A DNA stretch of 64,000 bases, taken from Nocardia arizonensis. GTDB taxonomy: Bacteria > Actinomycetota > Actinomycetes > Mycobacteriales > Mycobacteriaceae. Under the pieces are notes generated by a model. It was given only the letters and a program-made list of their open reading frames with translations. It was not told the DNA's origin and searched no databases. The stretch is taken from contig NZ_LGYZ01000017.1 of NCBI RefSeq assembly GCF_001310275.1, forward strand, positions 1 through 64,000. Direction: 5' to 3'. Shown here one piece after another: positions 26,564-36,415 of the stretch (positions are counted from its first letter, which is position 1; every line of letters starts with the position of its first letter). A program made the position numbers and the translations under genes.

Positions 26564-27016
26564 ATGATGGCAGGTCGGTCCTTGGTCCCCGACGCCGCCC
26601 GCTGGCCCGGTGGTGACCGGTTGCAGTGGCTGACGCTGTCCGCTCTCGTATTCCTCGGCGGCGCCGCGGCGCTACGGGTTGTCGGTGTCCCATCGGTAGA
26701 TCTGCACGGACCGACGCATTTCCTCGGGCTCATGGACCCTTTCTGCGGCGGAACCCGGGCCACCTACCTGCTGCTGACCGGCGAAGTGTCGGAGTCTCTT
26801 CGCTACAATCCCGGCGTCCTTGTCCTCGCCGCCGTCGCCCTCCTTGCCCTGGCGCGCGGCGCGATCGGAGTGCTCACCGGCCACTGGTTACAGATCGCGC
26901 TGCGTCCAGGACTACGCCGCGTATTGCGGATCGTCGCCGTGGTCGCGGTGCTGGGGTTGTGGGTGCGCCAGCAGGTCAACGCCGACCTGCTGACCCAACC
27001 CTGGCCGGTCCCGTAA
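26564..27016 (+). CDS. DUF2752 membrane protein
   Basis: A 150-residue membrane protein with three helices and the family signature MDPFCGGTRATYLLLTGE (Cys-Gly-x-Thr-Arg). AAGGAG precedes ATGs at 26564 and 26567. Function unknown for the family. It is transcribed rightward after the M56 gene and ends at the stop of the convergent copZ. Confidence 0.82.
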   Translation: MMAGRSLVPDAARWPGGDRLQWLTLSALVFLGGAAALRVVGVPSVDLHGPTHFLGLMDPFCGGTRATYLLLTGEVSESLRYNPGVLVLAAVALLALARGAIGVLTGHWLQIALRPGLRRVLRIVAVVAVLGLWVRQQVNADLLTQPWPVP

Positions 27017-27232
27017 CTATCGAGTGACCACCGCGGTGTAGCCCAACTCGGTGATCGCGGCGATCACGTCCTCGACGGTGGTGACCGCGACATCGAGCTC
27101 CACGGTACTGCGGCCCTTCTTCATCGAAGTCTGCGTGCCGGCCACGCCGGGCAGGTCTTCGAGGGTGTCGTCGATGAGCAGTGCGCAGCTGCCGCAGTGC
27201 ATGCCCTCGATCCGGAAAATGTGGGTGGTCAT
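27017..27232 (-). CDS. CopZ-like HMA protein with CGSC loop
   Basis: A 71-residue HMA domain (IEGMHCGSCALLIDDTLED). The loop HCGSC and the following DDTLEDLPGV and VIAAITELGYTAVV match the chaperone at 52040 closely. It starts 14 bases after the TauE-like gene on the same strand, so it probably works with it, delivering or receiving copper at the membrane protein. Confidence 0.88.
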   Translation of the reverse strand: MTTHIFRIEGMHCGSCALLIDDTLEDLPGVAGTQTSMKKGRSTVELDVAVTTVEDVIAAITELGYTAVVTR

Positions 27233-27246
27233 GCGGAGTTGCCCCT

Positions 27247-28323
27247 TCAGAGGATGGTGATCATGCCCGAGTACATGCCCATACCGCAGGTGTAGTCCAA
27301 GCGGCCGGGCTGCAAAGTGCCCAGGTCGATGCGGGTTTCGCCGCTGGTCGGCAGCGTCGCGGTGATGCCGAGACTCGGAACAACCATCGACCGAACACAT
27401 CCTTGTGTTCGGTTGGTCTTGACGACGAGCGTGGTCGGGATGCCCGCGACGGCTTCGATATTCTTGGGACCGTAGGAGCCGGTCTTGGCGGTGATTGTCA
27501 GGGTCTGCACACCGTCGGCGACGACAGCGGCCGAGGCGTCTGCTGCTGGGGGTTCGAATCCGATCGACTCGGTGATCCGGCTGGCCGCTAGCGGCGAACC
27601 GGCGAGCTCGAGGCCTCCGTTGAGTGTGTAGAAGCCCATCGCGAGCACCACGACACCGGTGGCCAGGGCCAGTCTGCCCCGCCACACCGTGGCCGCGACC
27701 CGGGCGGCGTATCCGAGGATCGCGAACAGCGGGCTGGTACCGAGCACGAAGACCGCCATGATCGCCGCACCCCACCACGGCGAGCCCGAGGCCAAGGCCA
27801 GCGCCTCCACCGACAGCGTCACCCCGCACGGGATCAGGACCGTCGAGACACCTAGCACCGCCGGAGCAAGCGCGGCCTGCGAACGTGCCCGCTTGCGCAG
27901 TACCCGCATCCAGGACGCGGGTGGTTCGACCACGATGCCTCGGAACCCCGGCACGCCCAGCTGCGCGAGACCGAAGACGATGATCAACAGCCCTGCCCCG
28001 ATCTGCAGCCAGGTCCTGGCACCGGTCGACAACTGCACGGCACCTCCGACGGCACCCAGGACCGCGCCGAGCACGGTGTGCGACAACAATTTCCCGGCAA
28101 GGAACCCGCCGACCGGGGCGAGATCATCGACGACCCGTTGGCCCCAACGCGGCTGGCCCGTCGTTGTCCCAGCGGCACTGTTGGAGGCCGATGCAGCGCC
28201 GACACCCGCCGCTGCGGCGGCGCGCTGACGGGTGATCAGACCGGTGAGCAGACCGCCTTGCACGGCAGCACACGACACACCGCCGGCGAACAAGCCGGTC
28301 ACCAGAACAGGAAAAAGATTCAC
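27247..28323 (-). CDS. TauE/UreH-like membrane protein with C-terminal cupredoxin domain
   Basis: A 358-residue protein. Six or so helices carry the conserved Cys motifs FAGGVSCAAVQGG and LIPCGVTLS of the UreH/CcdA-like transmembrane family. After helix six (GMGFYTLNGGLEL) comes an exported domain ending in QGCVRSM and LDYTCGMGMYSGM, a cupredoxin-like copper site rich in Met and Cys. The GTG at 28323 is chosen for its GGAG site. It may move copper or electrons across the membrane with its CopZ partner. A truncated duplicate lies at 52267-52692. Confidence 0.85.
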   Translation of the reverse strand: MNLFPVLVTGLFAGGVSCAAVQGGLLTGLITRQRAAAAAGVGAASASNSAAGTTTGQPRWGQRVVDDLAPVGGFLAGKLLSHTVLGAVLGAVGGAVQLSTGARTWLQIGAGLLIIVFGLAQLGVPGFRGIVVEPPASWMRVLRKRARSQAALAPAVLGVSTVLIPCGVTLSVEALALASGSPWWGAAIMAVFVLGTSPLFAILGYAARVAATVWRGRLALATGVVVLAMGFYTLNGGLELAGSPLAASRITESIGFEPPAADASAAVVADGVQTLTITAKTGSYGPKNIEAVAGIPTTLVVKTNRTQGCVRSMVVPSLGITATLPTSGETRIDLGTLQPGRLDYTCGMGMYSGMITIL

Positions 28324-28439
28324 GAAAGACTCCTGCGAGGAAAGGAAAGACAACGGCATGACAGTTCGCGCCGACGACAGAGTCGGCGGCGCGAGACCCG
28401 AGACGGTCACAACATCGGACACATCCCGGGCGCCCGCTC

Positions 28440-28895
28440 CTATGTCCGCAACACGCAGAGTTCGGCCAAGGTCGGTGCACGCGGCAGGACCGCCCGCACC
28501 CGTATCATCGCGACATCCGGGGCTCGGCGAAGCACAGTGGCAACGACGTCGCGCCGCGGAAAGGCGAGTGTCGCCAGCATCGCCAGGAATGCCGCCAAAC
28601 ACGCCATCACCAGACCCACCGGCGGGGCAGGCACGGCATCGTCGGCCACCGTCAACGGCGTATCGGCAGCCTGGACGCCCACCCCGGAATCAGGGCCGTG
28701 ATCATGCTCGTGGATTCCGGCATCACCAACCTGCGCACCACCACACTGACCCGCCACACCACCGACCATGGCGGCCGAGTGCGCCATCGTCATCGGCATG
28801 CCGGTCTGGCACTGCGCCCCGTGCACGAGGGCGATCGCGACGAACGCCGACAGCGCCACCGCAAGCCGCAGCAGCGCGGCTCGTCGTGCAGTCAT
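28440..28895 (-). CDS. DUF6153-like small membrane protein with Met/His loop
   Basis: About 151 residues: an N-terminal helix (LRLAVALSAFVAIALV), an outer loop with C, M and H residues (QCQTGMPMTMAHSAAMVGG; HEHDHGPDS), a second helix (GLVMACLAAFLAMLATL) and the C-terminal ending LCVLRT. The ending recurs in the protein at 57776. An ATG at 28910 is an alternative start. It is upstream of the TauE-like gene on the same strand. The Met/His loop suggests copper binding. Confidence 0.7.
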   Translation of the reverse strand: MTARRAALLRLAVALSAFVAIALVHGAQCQTGMPMTMAHSAAMVGGVAGQCGGAQVGDAGIHEHDHGPDSGVGVQAADTPLTVADDAVPAPPVGLVMACLAAFLAMLATLAFPRRDVVATVLRRAPDVAMIRVRAVLPRAPTLAELCVLRT

Positions 28896-29229
28896 CGGCG
28901 CGAAGATCACGCGGTGATCCTACTAAGCGATCCAGTAGGACGCGCAGCCCGCCCGCGATCACTACGGTCGTGTTCGTTTGCCGCCCTCGACGCCAGCGGC
29001 CTCAACTCAGGCTGAGACTTCACAGCCCGGCACTCCGGGTTCCACTTGCCTTGGTGAGCGCGGCGGCGCCCTGGGCGAAGGCATGGCGGCATCGCAAAGG
29101 CGACAGCGTGCTGCCCGATTCTCGGCGAATGCTGCCACGTCCCCGAACAGTGCCGTGCGTGGCCTTGTCCAGGCCAGTGAGTGCTAGCGCGGCTGTTTTC
29201 TGCATCTGCACCCACTGGCCGCTCAGTGA
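28896..29229. other. Gap with an inverted repeat
   Basis: TCCTACT (28918-28924) and AGTAGGA (28934-28940) are inverted, nine bases apart, the same CTACT-N9-AGTAG spacing as the operator at 56121, and lie just upstream of the DUF6153-like gene. The rest of the gap shows no convincing gene. Confidence 0.4.
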
Positions 29230-29904
29230 CTATCGAGTGGTACGGCGGGTGCGTGCCAGTGCGGCCACCGCGACGGCCGCGGCGATCACGCCCAGTCCCA
29301 GCCCGCCCGCAGCCATCCAGCGCGTCGCCGAATCAGTGCCGGTCTCGGCATCGTGCTCGTCCTGGGCTGCCGGGGCGGCGGCGTGGGAGTGTCCGTGTCC
29401 GTCGCCGGCGGGAGCGGGTGCCAGAGCCAGGACCGGCAGCGGGAATTCCGGTTCGGGTGCGCCCTCGGTGCTGGGCTGGTCCCAGGTGACGACCTTGCCG
29501 TCGCTGTAGGTCTGAACGGCGCGGAAGGCGACGGAGTCCTGGGTGGGCAGCGGCCCGGCGTAGAGATCGAAACGCTGGAACTGGCCTGGGCCGACACCGG
29601 CCCCTGGATCCGCTGTCCAGGTGACCGAGGTTGCCATCTTGGCCGCATCCCGGTTCACCGTGGCGGTCCATCCGGGCAGCGGTTCGGTGCGCGCGGTTTT
29701 GAGGCCGGGCAGCTCGACCGTCAACGCGGTGGTCGAGGCCTGCTCGGATTCGTTGGAGATGCGGAAGGTCAATACCGCGGAGGTGTTTTGCTTGGCGCCG
29801 GGGGCTTCGACACCCAGGTGCGCCGAGGCGATACCGCCGGCGAGCACGGTGGCGGCCGCAGCGGCGCCGAAGGTGACGGCCAGGCGCCGCAGAACTGTGG
29901 TCAT
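29230..29904 (-). CDS. ycnI: YcnI-family (DUF1775) copper-related protein
   Basis: A 224-residue membrane-anchored protein. The signal peptide ends in ASAH, so the mature protein starts with His, which in YcnI coordinates copper. The DUF1775 domain follows (ALTVELPGLKTARTEPLPGW; FQRFDLYAGPLP; WDQPSTEGAPEPEFPLP). A His-rich linker (DGHGHSHAAA) precedes a C-terminal transmembrane helix. It is downstream of the MFS gene and probably part of the lpqS-cysK2-MFS unit. Confidence 0.88.
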   Translation of the reverse strand: MTTVLRRLAVTFGAAAAATVLAGGIASAHLGVEAPGAKQNTSAVLTFRISNESEQASTTALTVELPGLKTARTEPLPGWTATVNRDAAKMATSVTWTADPGAGVGPGQFQRFDLYAGPLPTQDSVAFRAVQTYSDGKVVTWDQPSTEGAPEPEFPLPVLALAPAPAGDGHGHSHAAAPAAQDEHDAETGTDSATRWMAAGGLGLGVIAAAVAVAALARTRRTTR

Positions 29905-30000
29905 GTCATATTTCCTTGAGTAGGTGGTGAGCAACGATCAGAGGCCGGGACCCGATGGGAGGGCCCCGGCGCTCGACGACATCACCGGCCTGGCTGTGGA

Positions 30001-30024
30001 ACCAGGCGGGCCTCACCGCCTGGT
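30001..30024 (-). terminator. Hairpin at the MFS stop
   Basis: ACCAGGCGG (30001-30009) pairs with CCGCCTGGT (30016-30024) around six bases, at the 3' end of the minus-strand MFS gene and before ycnI. Confidence 0.45.
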
Positions 30025-31653
30025 TTCCGGTCCGGCGGCGGGATAACGCGAGCGCCGGTCCTCGGCAGAGGAGTGTGTGCGGGGCGCCGGTGGTTGGACC
30101 CGGCGGTGTCCGCGTCGCTCGGGCTCCGAACCCGGCCACGGGCGCGGCGCGCCGTTCGGGAGACGAGGCCCGGGACCGTGTCGGTCTTCACCGACGGCTG
30201 TCCGCGGCCGCGGCGGTAGGGGCTGGCGGCGGTAGGTGCGCTGGTCGGATTCTGCCGCCGGTCGGGGCTTGGTCGCCGTACCGAGCCGATTCACCGGTTC
30301 GATGCCGCGCCCGGATCGGCGGCGCAATGGGGTGGTCACCGGATCCGAGCCCGCAAAGGCGGGTTCGGTGAGCCGGTGGCGTCCGCTGGGCAGACGATGA
30401 CGTCCGGTGACGTGCTGCTCGGGCGCGGTCGCGGTGCGGTCGGATCGTTCCAGCCGGGCCAAGGCGTAGGCGGCGATGACGCCGATCGCGGTCAAGCCCG
30501 CCCAGACGACCCAGTCCAGTCCGGCGTCGCGCGCGGCGCCGACGAGGGTACCGGTGGCCAGGTTGCCGACCAGGATGCCGACACCGACGACGGTGTTGTA
30601 GAAGCCGTAGTGGGTGGCGACCAGCTTGTTTCCCGACAGCGAGACCACGGTGTCCATCTCGAACGGGAACACCGCCGCCGTGCCGATCGCCAGCAGCGTG
30701 GTGGTGACCAGCAGCGCGGTCACCGCGGCCACGGTGCCGAAAAGCCCCGTGGTGGGCACGATGATCAAGGGGATGAACGCCGCAGCGAGCACGGCCATGC
30801 CGGCGACCAGGCTCTTGCCCGGCCCCCAGCGGGCACGCAACCACGCGGTGATGCGCAGCTGACCGGCGACAGCGACGACGCCGGAAACCACGAACAAGGC
30901 CGAGACCAGGGTTTGCGAGCGTGCCCCGGCGATGAATTCCGCTTGCAATGGCAAGGCCAGATACACCTGGAACGACAAGACATACGAGCCGATCATCGCT
31001 ACCGAGAACGCCAGGAACCGCCGGTTGGACATGACCCGGCGCCAGTCGTCGAGCACCGAGGTCTTCTCGGCCGGGGCTTCACCGCGGCGGGCGGGCAGGG
31101 CGAACAGCTGAGCGATGGTCAACGCGGCGAACACCGCCGCCGCGACCCCGGCGGTGACGCGGAAGTCGACCGCCATCAACGCCAGCCCGACCAGCGGTCC
31201 GGCGAGGATGCCCGCTTGATAGAACATGTTGAAGACCGCGAACGCCTCGACGCGGCGCTCGCCGGTGTCAGCGGCCAGATAGGCGCGCACGGCCGGATTG
31301 AACAACGCGCCCGCGAAGCCGGTCGCCGCGGAAGCGATCAACACCGCGGGCAGGGATTCGGCGAAGACCAGCAGCGCGAAGCCGCCGGTACGCAGCAAGC
31401 ATCCGGCCACGATCAACGGTTTGTAGCCGAGCCGATCAGCCAGGGTGCCGCCGATGAGGAACATGCCCTGCTGGGAAAAGTTGCGTACACCCAGGACCAG
31501 TCCGACCGCCCACGCCGCGAGCCCCAGTGGGCCGGCCAGGTATCCGGCCAGGTACGGCATCAGCATGTAGAAGCCGAGGTTGATGCCGAACTGGTTGATC
31601 ATCAACAGCTGCGCGGGCCGGTCGAAACTGGCGAATTTGGTGACCACGGTCAC
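30013..31653 (-). CDS. MFS transporter of the copper operon, with long basic tail
   Basis: A 546-residue MFS protein. Twelve helices occupy about residues 1-410 ([31 protein letters not shown] is motif A). The last 130 residues are Arg/Pro-rich and disordered. The GTG start overlaps the preceding stop (GTGA at 31650-31653). Order lpqS-like, cysteine synthase, MFS matches the M. tuberculosis Rv0847-Rv0849 copper-responsive operon. Substrate unknown. Confidence 0.87.
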   Translation of the reverse strand: MTVVTKFASFDRPAQLLMINQFGINLGFYMLMPYLAGYLAGPLGLAAWAVGLVLGVRNFSQQGMFLIGGTLADRLGYKPLIVAGCLLRTGGFALLVFAESLPAVLIASAATGFAGALFNPAVRAYLAADTGERRVEAFAVFNMFYQAGILAGPLVGLALMAVDFRVTAGVAAAVFAALTIAQLFALPARRGEAPAEKTSVLDDWRRVMSNRRFLAFSVAMIGSYVLSFQVYLALPLQAEFIAGARSQTLVSALFVVSGVVAVAGQLRITAWLRARWGPGKSLVAGMAVLAAAFIPLIIVPTTGLFGTVAAVTALLVTTTLLAIGTAAVFPFEMDTVVSLSGNKLVATHYGFYNTVVGVGILVGNLATGTLVGAARDAGLDWVVWAGLTAIGVIAAYALARLERSDRTATAPEQHVTGRHRLPSGRHRLTEPAFAGSDPVTTPLRRRSGRGIEPVNRLGTATKPRPAAESDQRTYRRQPLPPRPRTAVGEDRHGPGPRLPNGAPRPWPGSEPERRGHRRVQPPAPRTHSSAEDRRSRYPAAGPETRR

Positions 31654-32780
31654 GAGGCGAGTTCTCCTTCTGCCATTGCCGTCGGCGAGACCACCGTGGT
31701 GCAGCGGGTCCAGCGCTGCACGACCCGTTCACCGGGGTGGCTGATCGCTTCGGGCGCGATCGGCGGGGTGGTGTCGAGGAGCCCGTGCTCGGCGCAGTAG
31801 GCGTCGTTGTAGATGGTGTCGAAGTAGCGGTGTGGCCCGTCGGGGAACACCGCGGCGATTCGGGTCGACGGCGCGGCGACGCGGGCGGCCCATCCGGCGA
31901 CCAGCGCGACCGCGCCCACGCTCCACCCGCCGGTGGCGTGGTGTGTCGCTGCCAGTGTGCGGCACGCCCACACCGATTCCGCCGGGGCGACCCAGTGGAC
32001 TTCGTCGAAGGCCGCGTAGTCGACGTTGGCGGGGTAGATGCTCGAACCCAGGCCGCGCATCAGCCGCGGCCCGGCCGGTTGGCCGAAGATCGTCGAGGAG
32101 ATCGTGTCGACGCCGACCAGTTTCATCTCCGGGTTGTAGCGGCGCAGCACGCGCGCGACTCCGGCCGAGTGTCCGCCGGTGCCGACCGCGCACACCAGGA
32201 CATCGACGGTGCCCAGCTGCTCGATCAGCTCCAAAGCCAGGGATTCGTAGCCCTCGACGTTGTCGGGATTGCTGTACTGATCCGGGCACCAGGCGTCGTC
32301 CTCGGCAGCCAGCAGCTCGGCGACCCGGTCGCGCCGCGCCTGCTGCCAGCCACCGACCGGGTGCGGTTCGGTGACCAGGTCGACCGTGGCGCCGTAGGCG
32401 GCCAGCATCTGGGCGACGATCGGTTCCAGCCCCGGGTCGGTGACCACGGTCACCGGGTGCTGGTACACCATCCCGGCCAGCGCCAACCCCAGGCCCAGCG
32501 TGCCGCTGGTCGATTCGACGATGCGCGCGCCAGGCGCCAGATCGCCGCGTTCGCGCGCCTTCTGCACCATGTGCAGCGCGGGACGGTCCTTCATCCCGCC
32601 AGGGTTGAACCCTTCCAGCTTGGCCCAGAACCCGCGATCGGCGCCGGCCAGAGGTTCTCCGATCCGCAGCACCGGGGTGTTGCCGACCAGACCGCGGGGT
32701 GCATCGATGGCATCTGGGGCGCCCAGCATGCGACGGGTGTGGGCGAGTTCGAGGGTGGGGAAGGTCGAGGTGTTGTTCAC
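31650..32780 (-). CDS. cysK2: PLP-dependent cysteine synthase family protein, CysK2-like
   Basis: A 376-residue PLP enzyme. KDRPALHMV contains the PLP lysine in the GGMKDR context, [11 protein letters not shown] is the phosphate-side loop, and GTGGHSAG binds PLP phosphate. In M. tuberculosis CysK2 uses O-phospho-L-serine and thiosulfate to make S-sulfocysteine; length and gene order match it. GTG 32780 is chosen because the further extension looks non-coding. The presence of serA in the same island, making the precursor of O-phosphoserine, is notable. Confidence 0.85.
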   Translation of the reverse strand: MNNTSTFPTLELAHTRRMLGAPDAIDAPRGLVGNTPVLRIGEPLAGADRGFWAKLEGFNPGGMKDRPALHMVQKARERGDLAPGARIVESTSGTLGLGLALAGMVYQHPVTVVTDPGLEPIVAQMLAAYGATVDLVTEPHPVGGWQQARRDRVAELLAAEDDAWCPDQYSNPDNVEGYESLALELIEQLGTVDVLVCAVGTGGHSAGVARVLRRYNPEMKLVGVDTISSTIFGQPAGPRLMRGLGSSIYPANVDYAAFDEVHWVAPAESVWACRTLAATHHATGGWSVGAVALVAGWAARVAAPSTRIAAVFPDGPHRYFDTIYNDAYCAEHGLLDTTPPIAPEAISHPGERVVQRWTRCTTVVSPTAMAEGELAS

Positions 32781-32883
32781 GGTTGCTGTCTCTTCTCTGC
32801 ACAGGCGACCGCTTTCGCGGTACGCCACGACGATGGGCAGCGAGCACCGGCCGGACACGACGGATCGGCCTGGCGCTGACCGA

Positions 32884-33333
32884 TCAGCGTCGGGAAATAC
32901 AGAACAGAGTCAGTACAGTGCGCCCATCAGGCGAACGCGGCGCAGTAGGCGGCCCACGAATACCACCAGCGCGGGAGTCCGGTGTCGACGCCGGCGTCCA
33001 GACCGCGGTGAAAGCGGCGAGCACCAGAGCGGCCAGCGTCAGCGACACGATGCCCGGCGGCAGCGCCTTGTCCGGGCAGTGCCCGGCGTGCGCGATGCAC
33101 AGCTGGGTCGCGTCGACGGTAGGGAGGGCGTGGTCGTGGCCGGTCGCGGCGTCGAAATCGGCGTGGTCGTGGTCAGTCGCGCTGACGGGCGCGGCAGCGG
33201 TGAGCGCGTGATGGACACGTGAGCCGGTCTGATCATTGAAGAGCAGGCAATCGGCGGCAGGAACGATCACCAGGGCGGCCAGCAGCAGAACTGCCAACCA
33301 GCTACCCCTGCGCATCCGACCGAGAGAATTCAC
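32884..33333 (-). CDS. LpqS-like copper-responsive membrane protein
   Basis: A 149-residue protein with a signal/anchor helix ([19 protein letters not shown]), an outer loop rich in His and Asp ([18 protein letters not shown]), a second helix and the ending [12 protein letters not shown], which resembles the end of mycobacterial LpqS. It leads the cysteine synthase and MFS genes as lpqS does. No clear lipobox is seen. The start (GTG 33333 or ATG 33315) is uncertain. Confidence 0.7.
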   Translation of the reverse strand: MNSLGRMRRGSWLAVLLLAALVIVPAADCLLFNDQTGSRVHHALTAAAPVSATDHDHADFDAATGHDHALPTVDATQLCIAHAGHCPDKALPPGIVSLTLAALVLAAFTAVWTPASTPDSRAGGIRGPPTAPRSPDGRTVLTLFCISRR

Positions 33334-33771
33334 GATGCCGCGACAATAACGAACACATAACGGCGAACGCAATGGCGCCGCCGCCACATCCACAGCGTCG
33401 CGATGGGATCGTGTGCCCGTCTTCGTGTCGTAGACCGGCGCGGAGAGCCCCCACGCTGCCTTGCTGCGCAAACTCCACCTCCCGAACTCGATCACGCTGG
33501 GCACCAATACTTTTGGCGGTTCCTACCCTATCCGCAAGCGGAGGGTTGGTTGACAACCACAGCGATCAATCTACTATCTCGGTACGTAAATAGTTTGTGT
33601 TGTGTGATCAGGCGCACGCCTCGGCGTGTCGGACCACAAGACCTTGCGCGAGTCACATCCGTGACATGCCCCGGTGACGAGCACGTGACGAGCACCGTTT
33701 GTTCGTCCGAATGCGGCTAACCCGCCGCCCGCCGGCGGTAAACCGCACCGGCAACGATGAAAGGGACCATC
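33334..33771. other. Divergent intergenic region
   Basis: This 438-base region separates the LpqS-like gene (minus) and the His-rich gene (plus). It contains one CopY-type palindrome (33573) and a stretch of moderate GC but no convincing gene. Confidence 0.5.
33573..33594. promoter_or_regulatory. CopY/BlaI-type palindrome
   Basis: ACTATCTCG-GTAC-GTAAATAGT is an imperfect inverted repeat sharing the ACTAT and TACGTA parts of the window's other sites. It could control the LpqS-like operon and the secreted His-rich gene. Confidence 0.5.
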
Positions 33772-34089
33772 ATGACCACCACCGCCCGACCCCAGCGACA
33801 TCGCCTTCCCGCCCGCCTGCTGGCTGCCACATCGATCGCCGCGGCTGCGACCTTTCTGGTCGCTGTTCCCGCGACCGCGGCACCGTCGGCCTCGGGGACC
33901 AGCGGCCGACCCGCGGGCGCCGATGACGGCCGGGGCACCGCCTGGCATGGCAACTCTCGCGTCGACAACGGCCACAGCACCGATGGTGGTCCACGCGGGC
34001 ACGGACACGATCGCGCCGACGCCGGTCGCCACGACCCGTCCGACGACGGCGGCCACTGCACACCTCGCGTGTGCTCCGGACCCCGCTAG
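33772..34089 (+). CDS. Secreted His-rich protein (105 aa)
   Basis: A 105-residue secreted protein: signal peptide of about 36 residues ending ATAAP, then a low-complexity part rich in His, Gly and Asp (HGNSRVDNGHSTDGGPRGH; GHDRADAGRHD) ending with two Cys (GHCTPRVCSG). AAAGGGA precedes the ATG. It resembles the protein at 36610 in layout. Probable extracellular metal binding. Confidence 0.7.
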   Translation: MTTTARPQRHRLPARLLAATSIAAAATFLVAVPATAAPSASGTSGRPAGADDGRGTAWHGNSRVDNGHSTDGGPRGHGHDRADAGRHDPSDDGGHCTPRVCSGPR

Positions 34090-34475
34090 CCGCTGGAGTC
34101 GGGGTGATCGATCCCTCGCGGCCGCTGCCGCAGCGCCTCACGCAACCGCTGCGATTGCGCGGGGGTCATCCTTTCGATGAACCGGGCCAGCACGTCTTCA
34201 GCGCGGCCGCCCGCATCGAGCGCGGCGCGCATCAGTCCGGCGCTGTACTGCTCGCGAGTCAGAGTGGGCCAGTAGAGGTAGGCCCTACCATGGCGTTCAC
34301 GGTCGAGCCAGCCCTTGCGGTGAAGGTTGTCCATGGTGGTCATCACCGTGGTGTAGGCGATCTCACGCCCGCCGGCGATCACCTCGCGCACCTGGCGAAC
34401 ACTGACCGGCTCGCCGGCCGACCACACCGTGTCCATGACCACCGTTTCCAGCTCGCCGAACCCGCCGCCTGCCAC
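34086..34475 (-). CDS. CopY/BlaI-family transcriptional repressor (copy 1)
   Basis: A 129-residue winged-helix repressor: FGELETVVMDTVWSAGEPV, VRQVREVIAGGREIAYTTV (recognition region), MTTMDNLHRKGWLDRERHG (wing), then a C-terminal dimerisation helix. It lacks the CxCx4CxC copper motif of true enterococcal CopY, so it may respond through an M56 peptidase, as BlaI does, or through another signal. GTG at 34475 has GAGGAGG. It diverges from the multicopper oxidase gene. Confidence 0.9.
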   Translation of the reverse strand: MAGGGFGELETVVMDTVWSAGEPVSVRQVREVIAGGREIAYTTVMTTMDNLHRKGWLDRERHGRAYLYWPTLTREQYSAGLMRAALDAGGRAEDVLARFIERMTPAQSQRLREALRQRPRGIDHPDSSG

Positions 34476-34741
34476 CCGAACCTCCTCACCTTCCGGCTTA
34501 CCCGCACCGAGCGGGCCGCGCAGATCTCGGCGACGAGACGCGCGCGACAGCCTGGCCGTGATCGTAGGACGAATTCGTTTCACTCGCGCGGCAACGAGGT
34601 GAACAACCAACACGCCCGCTCACGTGCCTCTCCCCACACACGAGCGCCCTAGCATGCGACGAGAAATCCTCTTCACCTGCACAAACCCAGTCATTCACCG
34701 GCCAGTCGATCACCGGTATCGACACGACGAAGGAGACGCCC

Positions 34742-36304
34742 ATGTCGTCACCACCCAACCTCGGCATGCTCAGAACCCGGCGCAACTTTCTGGCGCTGAG
34801 CGCCGGTGCGGGCACAGCCGCACTGCTGGCGGCATGCGGGAATTCCACCTCGCCTCAGCGTTCTCCGGTCGGCCCCGATTCCGAAGCGGTCCGATCCGCC
34901 GAGGACACCCGGCGATCGGCCACCGCGGCGGTGCGCGAGGTATCGCTGCGTCCCGCGCCGAGCACGGTCGATCTCGGCGGGGTCCAGGTCCAGACCTGGA
35001 CCTACGACGGCTCCCTGCCCGGGCGTGAGATCCGGTTGCGCCGCGGGGAGGTGCTGCGTGCCGAACTGAGTAATGCTTTGCCCGCGCCGACGACGGTGCA
35101 TTGGCACGGCATCGCCTTGCGCAACGACATGGACGGCGTTCCCGAGATCACCCAGGACCCGATCGCCGCGGGCGCGAACTTCCGCTACGAATTCACCGTT
35201 CCCGATGCGGGCACCTACTTCTTCCACCCGCACGTCGGTGTCCAGCTCGACCGCGGCCTCTACGCCCCGCTGATCATCGAGGACCCTGACGAGGGATCCG
35301 ACTACGACACCGAAGCCGTCATCGTGCTCGACGACTGGCTCGACGGTGTCGACGGCCGCGACCCGGACAAGGAGCTGGCGAGGCTGCGTGAGCAGGGCAT
35401 GGCCGGAATGGACATGGGAGGGCAATCCGGCGGCATGGACCACGGCGGAATGTCGATGAGCGGCTCGGCGCCGATGTCGGCACCCAGTGACCCGGCGATG
35501 CCGTTGGGCACCGACACCGGCGACGTGCAATACCCCTACTACCTGATCAACGGGCGCCTGGGCACCGACCCCGTGGTCCTGCAGGGCCGCCCGGGACAGC
35601 GGATGCGGCTGCGCATCATCAACGCTGCCTCCGACACCGCCTTCCGCGTCGCCCTCGGTGGTCACCAGCTACGGGTCACCCACACCGACGGCTTCCCCGT
35701 GGATCCGGTGTCGACCGCCAACATCCTCATCGGGATGGGCGAACGCTACGACGCCGTGGTCGAACTCGGCGACGGGGTGTTCCCGCTGGTCGCCTCCGCC
35801 GAAGGCAAGACCGGTCAGGGCTTCGCGCTCATCCGAACCGGATCCGGCACTCCACCACCGCCGGATGCTCGCCCCACCGAACTGGCCGCGATCCCGCTGT
35901 CAGCGGACAGGCTGAGCGCGGCCGAGGCCGTCCGGCTGCCCGACCGCAAACCTGATCAGATCCTCGATGTGGTCCTGGAAGCCGACGTGAACAAATACAT
36001 CTGGACGATCAACGGCAAAGCCTTCCCCGACCATGCCCCGCTGGATGTGACTGCCGGGCAACGGGTCCGGCTGCGGTTCAACAACAAGACGATGATGTGG
36101 CACCCGATGCACCTGCACGGCCACACCTTCCAGGTCGTCACCGGCTCCGGGGCCGGGCCACGCAAGGACACCTTGATCGTGGTGCCCAACCAGACCGTCG
36201 AAGTCGACTTCGACACCGACAACCCCGGCCAGTGGATGCTGCACTGCCACAACGTCTACCACGGTGAAGCCGGGATGATGGCCGTCGTCTCCTACGAGCA
36301 ATAA
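34742..36304 (+). CDS. mmcO: Multicopper oxidase, MmcO-like
   Basis: A 520-residue periplasmic oxidase. A twin-arginine signal (RRNFLALSAGAGTAALLAAC) ends in a lipobox. The four copper motifs are present: HWHG (about H120, H122), FFHPHVG (about 162-164), HPMHLHGHTF (about 454-461) and HCHNVYHGEAGMM (about 501-512). A Met-rich insert (MAGMDMGGQSGGMDHGGM) is typical of cuprous oxidases such as CueO and MmcO. It would oxidise Cu(I) to Cu(II). GAAGGAGA precedes the ATG. A Met/Cys micropeptide gene follows 111 bases downstream. Confidence 0.95.
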   Translation: MSSPPNLGMLRTRRNFLALSAGAGTAALLAACGNSTSPQRSPVGPDSEAVRSAEDTRRSATAAVREVSLRPAPSTVDLGGVQVQTWTYDGSLPGREIRLRRGEVLRAELSNALPAPTTVHWHGIALRNDMDGVPEITQDPIAAGANFRYEFTVPDAGTYFFHPHVGVQLDRGLYAPLIIEDPDEGSDYDTEAVIVLDDWLDGVDGRDPDKELARLREQGMAGMDMGGQSGGMDHGGMSMSGSAPMSAPSDPAMPLGTDTGDVQYPYYLINGRLGTDPVVLQGRPGQRMRLRIINAASDTAFRVALGGHQLRVTHTDGFPVDPVSTANILIGMGERYDAVVELGDGVFPLVASAEGKTGQGFALIRTGSGTPPPPDARPTELAAIPLSADRLSAAEAVRLPDRKPDQILDVVLEADVNKYIWTINGKAFPDHAPLDVTAGQRVRLRFNNKTMMWHPMHLHGHTFQVVTGSGAGPRKDTLIVVPNQTVEVDFDTDNPGQWMLHCHNVYHGEAGMMAVVSYEQ

Positions 36305-36415
36305 CCCCAGGCCGAGTGCCGCTGCCCCATGCCGCGGTTTCCACCGCGCGTCAGTGCGCGTACCGCCCACCGATACCTGATGCCCGCCACCGATGCGAAA
36401 GGAGGTGACCGACCG

